Shown here: positions 6,598 to 8,499 of the stretch, one piece after another | Layout: each line of letters opens with the position of its first letter | Position numbering within the stretch: the stretch's first letter is position 1 | NCBI GenBank assembly: GCA_021372185.1 | Contig: JAJFUY010000306.1 | Coordinates: 1-8,499, forward strand | Direction: 5' to 3' | Source of the DNA: Chlamydiales bacterium | GTDB taxonomy: Bacteria > Chlamydiota > Chlamydiia > Chlamydiales > FEN-1388 | Length of the DNA stretch: 8,499 nucleotides | Translations under genes and position numbers: made by a program | The notes under the pieces: model-generated | Database searches by the model: none | Told to the model about the DNA's origin: nothing | Seen by the model: only the letters and a program-made list of their open reading frames with translations

Positions 6598-6606
6598 CAA
6601 CTATAA
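6578..6606 (-). promoter_or_regulatory. Candidate extended -10 promoter for the 5396-6535 ATPase gene
   Basis: On the minus strand a perfect TATAAT (6578-6583) is preceded by TGG, an extended -10, and lies 17 bases from a poor -35 hexamer TTATAG (6601-6606). Transcription would begin near 6571, leaving a leader of about 35 bases that includes the GGAGG site. A second TATAAT at 6549-6554 is too close to the ribosome binding site to be likely. Confidence 0.5.
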
Positions 6607-6612
6607 TTGTAG

Positions 6613-7482
6613 CTAGTAGCGAGGGTGCATGGATTTGAAGCGTTCGTGGACTTTGTTTAGGGAGACGTGGGTATAGCGGTCGGTGCTTGAGATGTGGGCG
6701 TGGCCGAGCATTTCTTGGATGATGCGAAGGTCTGCGCCTCCGTCAAGTAGGTGTGAGGCAAAGGAGTGGCGCATCATGTGCGGGAAGATGTTTTTGTTGA
6801 TTTGGGCTTGTTTGGCGTAGGTTTTGATGAGCTTCCATACGCTTGTGCGATCTATGGGTTTACCTTTTAGGGATAAAAAGAGTGTTTTTAGGGTTTCGCT
6901 GTCATAAGCCTGCCTTACTTTGGCAAGATAGTCGTCGACGGCCTCTACTGCTCGTTTACTTACTGGGACTATGCGCTCTTTTGAGCCTTTACCAAATACT
7001 CTGATCTGGTCGTCGTCAATATCGTAGATGGCAAGATTACAAAGCTCTGATACGCGTATGCCTGTTGCGTACAAGAGCTCTAAAATGGCTTTATCGCGTA
7101 TACCTTGATTGCTTGAAAGATCTGGTTGAGCGAGCAATAGTTCAATTTCTGTAGAAGAGAGCACATCAGGCAGCATCTGCCAGAGTTTGGGTGTGTCTAA
7201 CAGCTTGCCAATATCATGTGGGTGCTTATTTTCGCGCTTTAAAAAGCGAAAGAAGACTTTTAGGGCAATGAGTGCTCGCGCGACGCTACTAGAGGCATAT
7301 TTTTTTGCCTGCAGCATAGCGAGAAACGTGATGACGTCATCGCGATCAATTTGCTCTACAGGTTTTTGGTTGTTCAGATGGGTAAGAAAATTACGAACAT
7401 CGCGCCCATAGGCCTCTAAGGTATGAGGAGAAAGGCCTTTTTCGGCGCGCAAGTAGAGTAAAAATTCGTCAGTTATTTCCAT
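6613..7482 (-). CDS. Tyrosine recombinase of the XerC/XerD type
   Basis: This 289-residue protein has the full XerC/XerD architecture: an N-terminal core-binding SAM-like domain (about 1-90, with GLSPHTLEAYGRDVRNF at 16-32) and a C-terminal catalytic domain. All active-site residues are present: R143 (ATGIRVSEL), K165 (FGKGSKERIVPV), H235 and R238 (PHMMRHSFASH), H261 (LGHAHISST) and nucleophile Y270 (DRYTHVS). The spacing from R238 to H261 to Y270 equals that of E. coli XerD. The protein ends HPRY where the family usually has HPRA. Its likely role is resolving chromosome dimers at dif; C- versus D-type cannot be settled from sequence alone, and no dif-like site is seen here. The ATG at 7482 lacks a good ribosome binding site and overlaps the kinase-like gene by 14 bases, so translation probably depends on coupling. 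Confidence 0.93.
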   Translation of the reverse strand: MEITDEFLLYLRAEKGLSPHTLEAYGRDVRNFLTHLNNQKPVEQIDRDDVITFLAMLQAKKYASSSVARALIALKVFFRFLKRENKHPHDIGKLLDTPKLWQMLPDVLSSTEIELLLAQPDLSSNQGIRDKAILELLYATGIRVSELCNLAIYDIDDDQIRVFGKGSKERIVPVSKRAVEAVDDYLAKVRQAYDSETLKTLFLSLKGKPIDRTSVWKLIKTYAKQAQINKNIFPHMMRHSFASHLLDGGADLRIIQEMLGHAHISSTDRYTHVSLNKVHERFKSMHPRY

Positions 7483-8398
7483 ATGAATCGATGAGAGATT
7501 GCCTTTTTGCCGCGTAATGTTCTGCGAGCTCTGGATAATAGGTTCTTAGCCACTTATGTAGCGGCTCTAGCCGTTTTAAGTCTTTTACAAAATCTTTTTG
7601 GCTAAACTCTCGTTTTACTAGACGAAGCTTGCCAGTGTCAACGTAAATAGCACGCGTGGGCAAAAAGCCAATATTGTTATTACGCACAAGGCCTGTGTCA
7701 ATATCCATCACACCTTTTTTGGCCGCTTCATAAAGCAGCATCAGCACCTGGTCTACACGGGCTTTAGCTTCTTGTACTCGTCCTTCATGCATAAGGTCTA
7801 TGAGGGTAGGTTTAATGAGGCGTGCTCGTTTTTGAATGACAAACTGGGTGGTATCCGGGTCAATTTGAATGGGATGGCCCTTTTCATCTACGATTTTAGG
7901 CTTTTTGAACAGGTTGTCAGTAGCATTTAGGTGGACATAGAGCATGCCTGTTTGTTCTGGAGCTATGTGATACGAGATGATAAACGACTGAAAAAGCTCG
8001 TTTTTGCGCACATCGCACTTATCGGTTTTATATTCTTTAAAAAGCGTGAGCGGAAAAATATTGGGCAGTTCATCAAATCGAGATTTTAAAGCTAGCGGTT
8101 TTTGCAGTAAAAACTTGATAACATACTGACCATCATAGCTTACATAGGCTATGCACTGCTTGCCTTTACCAATAAAGTAAAAATGCTGATTTAATATATT
8201 ATTAATTTCTTGAATCTTCTCAGGAGCAATAGATACATTCCAGCTAGGGTCAACGTCGTGAACGACTGTAATTTTTTTCTTTAATGAAACAGCGTGCTTA
8301 TTTTCTTTTGGCCTATGCCAATTCAAAAAGCTAAATGTTGCGGCTGTGCCAACTACAAATAGCAGCGCCACACAAACAAGAATTTTTATTAAACGCAT
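7469..8398 (-). CDS. Membrane-anchored protein-kinase-like protein, function unknown
   Basis: This 309-residue protein begins with an N-terminal membrane segment or uncleaved signal (about 3-25, IKILVCVALLFVVGTAATFSF). The rest has the order of motifs of a protein-kinase-like fold: a glycine-loop-like FIGKGKQCIAYV (75-86), a VIKF strand with K95, a candidate helix-C glutamate (E134), a hinge-like FVIQKRA (186-192), a catalytic-loop-like MDIDTGLVRNNNIGF (231-245; D232, D234, N241), and YVDTGKL (252-258; D254) in place of DFG. The pattern is degenerate, so it could be an active atypical kinase or a binding-only pseudokinase. I recall similar proteins in environmental Chlamydiae but cannot verify this. 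The ATG at 8398 has AAGG five bases upstream and is preferred to a GTG at 8404. It shares a transcript with the recombinase gene it overlaps. Confidence 0.7.
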   Translation of the reverse strand: MRLIKILVCVALLFVVGTAATFSFLNWHRPKENKHAVSLKKKITVVHDVDPSWNVSIAPEKIQEINNILNQHFYFIGKGKQCIAYVSYDGQYVIKFLLQKPLALKSRFDELPNIFPLTLFKEYKTDKCDVRKNELFQSFIISYHIAPEQTGMLYVHLNATDNLFKKPKIVDEKGHPIQIDPDTTQFVIQKRARLIKPTLIDLMHEGRVQEAKARVDQVLMLLYEAAKKGVMDIDTGLVRNNNIGFLPTRAIYVDTGKLRLVKREFSQKDFVKDLKRLEPLHKWLRTYYPELAEHYAAKRQSLIDSYGNN

Positions 8399-8401
8399 AA
8401 G

Positions 8402-8431
8402 CACCTTATAAAAGAGAACTATTATAAGGTG
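8402..8431. promoter_or_regulatory. Perfect 10-bp inverted repeat between -10 and start of the kinase-like gene
   Basis: CACCTTATAA (8402-8411) and TTATAAGGTG (8422-8431) are perfect inverted copies separated by ten bases, so their centres are 20 bp apart, two helical turns. The upstream arm covers most of the -10 hexamer and the downstream arm contains the ribosome binding site. This fits an operator. In read-through RNA it would also fold into a hairpin hiding the ribosome binding site. Confidence 0.6.
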
Positions 8432-8450
8432 TCCAGGGTGTTGAAAGCAA
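8421..8450 (-). promoter_or_regulatory. Promoter of the kinase-like/recombinase genes
   Basis: On the minus strand a perfect TATAAT (8421-8426) lies 18 bases from TTGCTT (8445-8450), a moderate -35. The predicted start near 8414 would leave a leader of about 16 bases before the ATG at 8398, just enough for the AAGG site. It is the best-formed promoter in the window. Confidence 0.6.
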
Positions 8451-8460
8451 GCTGTGGCTC

Positions 8461-8499
8461 TTAAGAAGCTGTAGAACCATTTTTTTCAGGCTGAAAGCC
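8461..8499 (-). CDS. Possible C-terminal end of an upstream gene (partial)
   Basis: In the minus frame beginning at 8499 there are 12 open codons, GFQPEKNGSTAS, followed by TAA at 8461-8463. The residues are polar, as C-termini often are, and the stop falls just before the promoter of the kinase-like gene, which is where an upstream gene would be expected to end. Twelve codons cannot establish a coding region, and another minus frame is also open here. Confidence 0.2.
   Translation of the reverse strand, partial: GFQPEKNGSTAS

Noticed and set aside
6612..6613. dif-like site near the recombinase gene
   Set aside because: The dyad at 6559-6597 has inner arms one base apart, whereas dif has 11-bp arms separated by six to eight bases; no other match was seen in the window.
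8478..8493. TTTCAG-G-CTGAAA palindrome beside a T-run near the right edge
   Set aside because: On the minus strand the stem is followed by A, not T, and on the plus strand the T-run precedes the stem, so it is not a terminator in either direction for a gene seen here.

Overview
The window is compact bacterial DNA of moderate-to-low GC. Every credible gene lies on the minus strand, so transcription runs from the high-coordinate end toward position 1. In transcription order the genes are: a membrane-anchored protein-kinase-like protein (7469-8398), a XerC/XerD-type tyrosine recombinase (6613-7482), two unrelated AAA-type P-loop ATPases (5396-6535 and 3954-5255), chorismate synthase aroC (2778-3869), 3-dehydroquinate synthase aroB (1741-2781), a small hydrophobic protein of unknown function (1262-1741), and an ATP-grasp-like protein with a signal peptide (127-1242). 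No gene-free stretch reaches 300 bases.

Organism: the aroC-aroB order with an ATGA overlap, the C-terminal wording of AroC, a DUF4143-type ATPase, and two extracytoplasmic proteins with ATP-binding folds suggest a host-associated bacterium of the Chlamydiota or Dependentiae type. This rests on recalled family features, not on a search, and is tentative.

Layout: the left edge (1 to about 110) is a non-coding, hairpin-rich segment that looks like a dispersed palindromic repeat. Positions 127-3869 look like one operon, joined by an ATGA overlap (aroC/aroB), a TAATG overlap (aroB/small membrane protein) and a 19-base gap. Positions 3954-6535 hold the two stand-alone ATPases, each with its own leader. 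Positions 6613-8398 hold the kinase-like gene, which overlaps the recombinase gene by 14 bases and has the clearest promoter in the window.

Function: AroB catalyses the second and AroC the seventh step of the shikimate pathway to chorismate. The recombinase is of the type that resolves chromosome dimers. The two genes that look most like a host-facing system are the exported ATP-grasp protein and the membrane-anchored kinase-like protein. Both use ATP-dependent folds but carry export signals, which makes sense if ATP is met outside the bacterial cytoplasm, for example in a host cell. The short leaders are unusually rich in symmetry: a perfect 10-bp inverted repeat before the kinase-like gene, a 39-bp dyad before the first ATPase gene, a hairpin covering the ribosome binding site of the second, and a hairpin set exactly between two 9-bp direct repeats before aroC.
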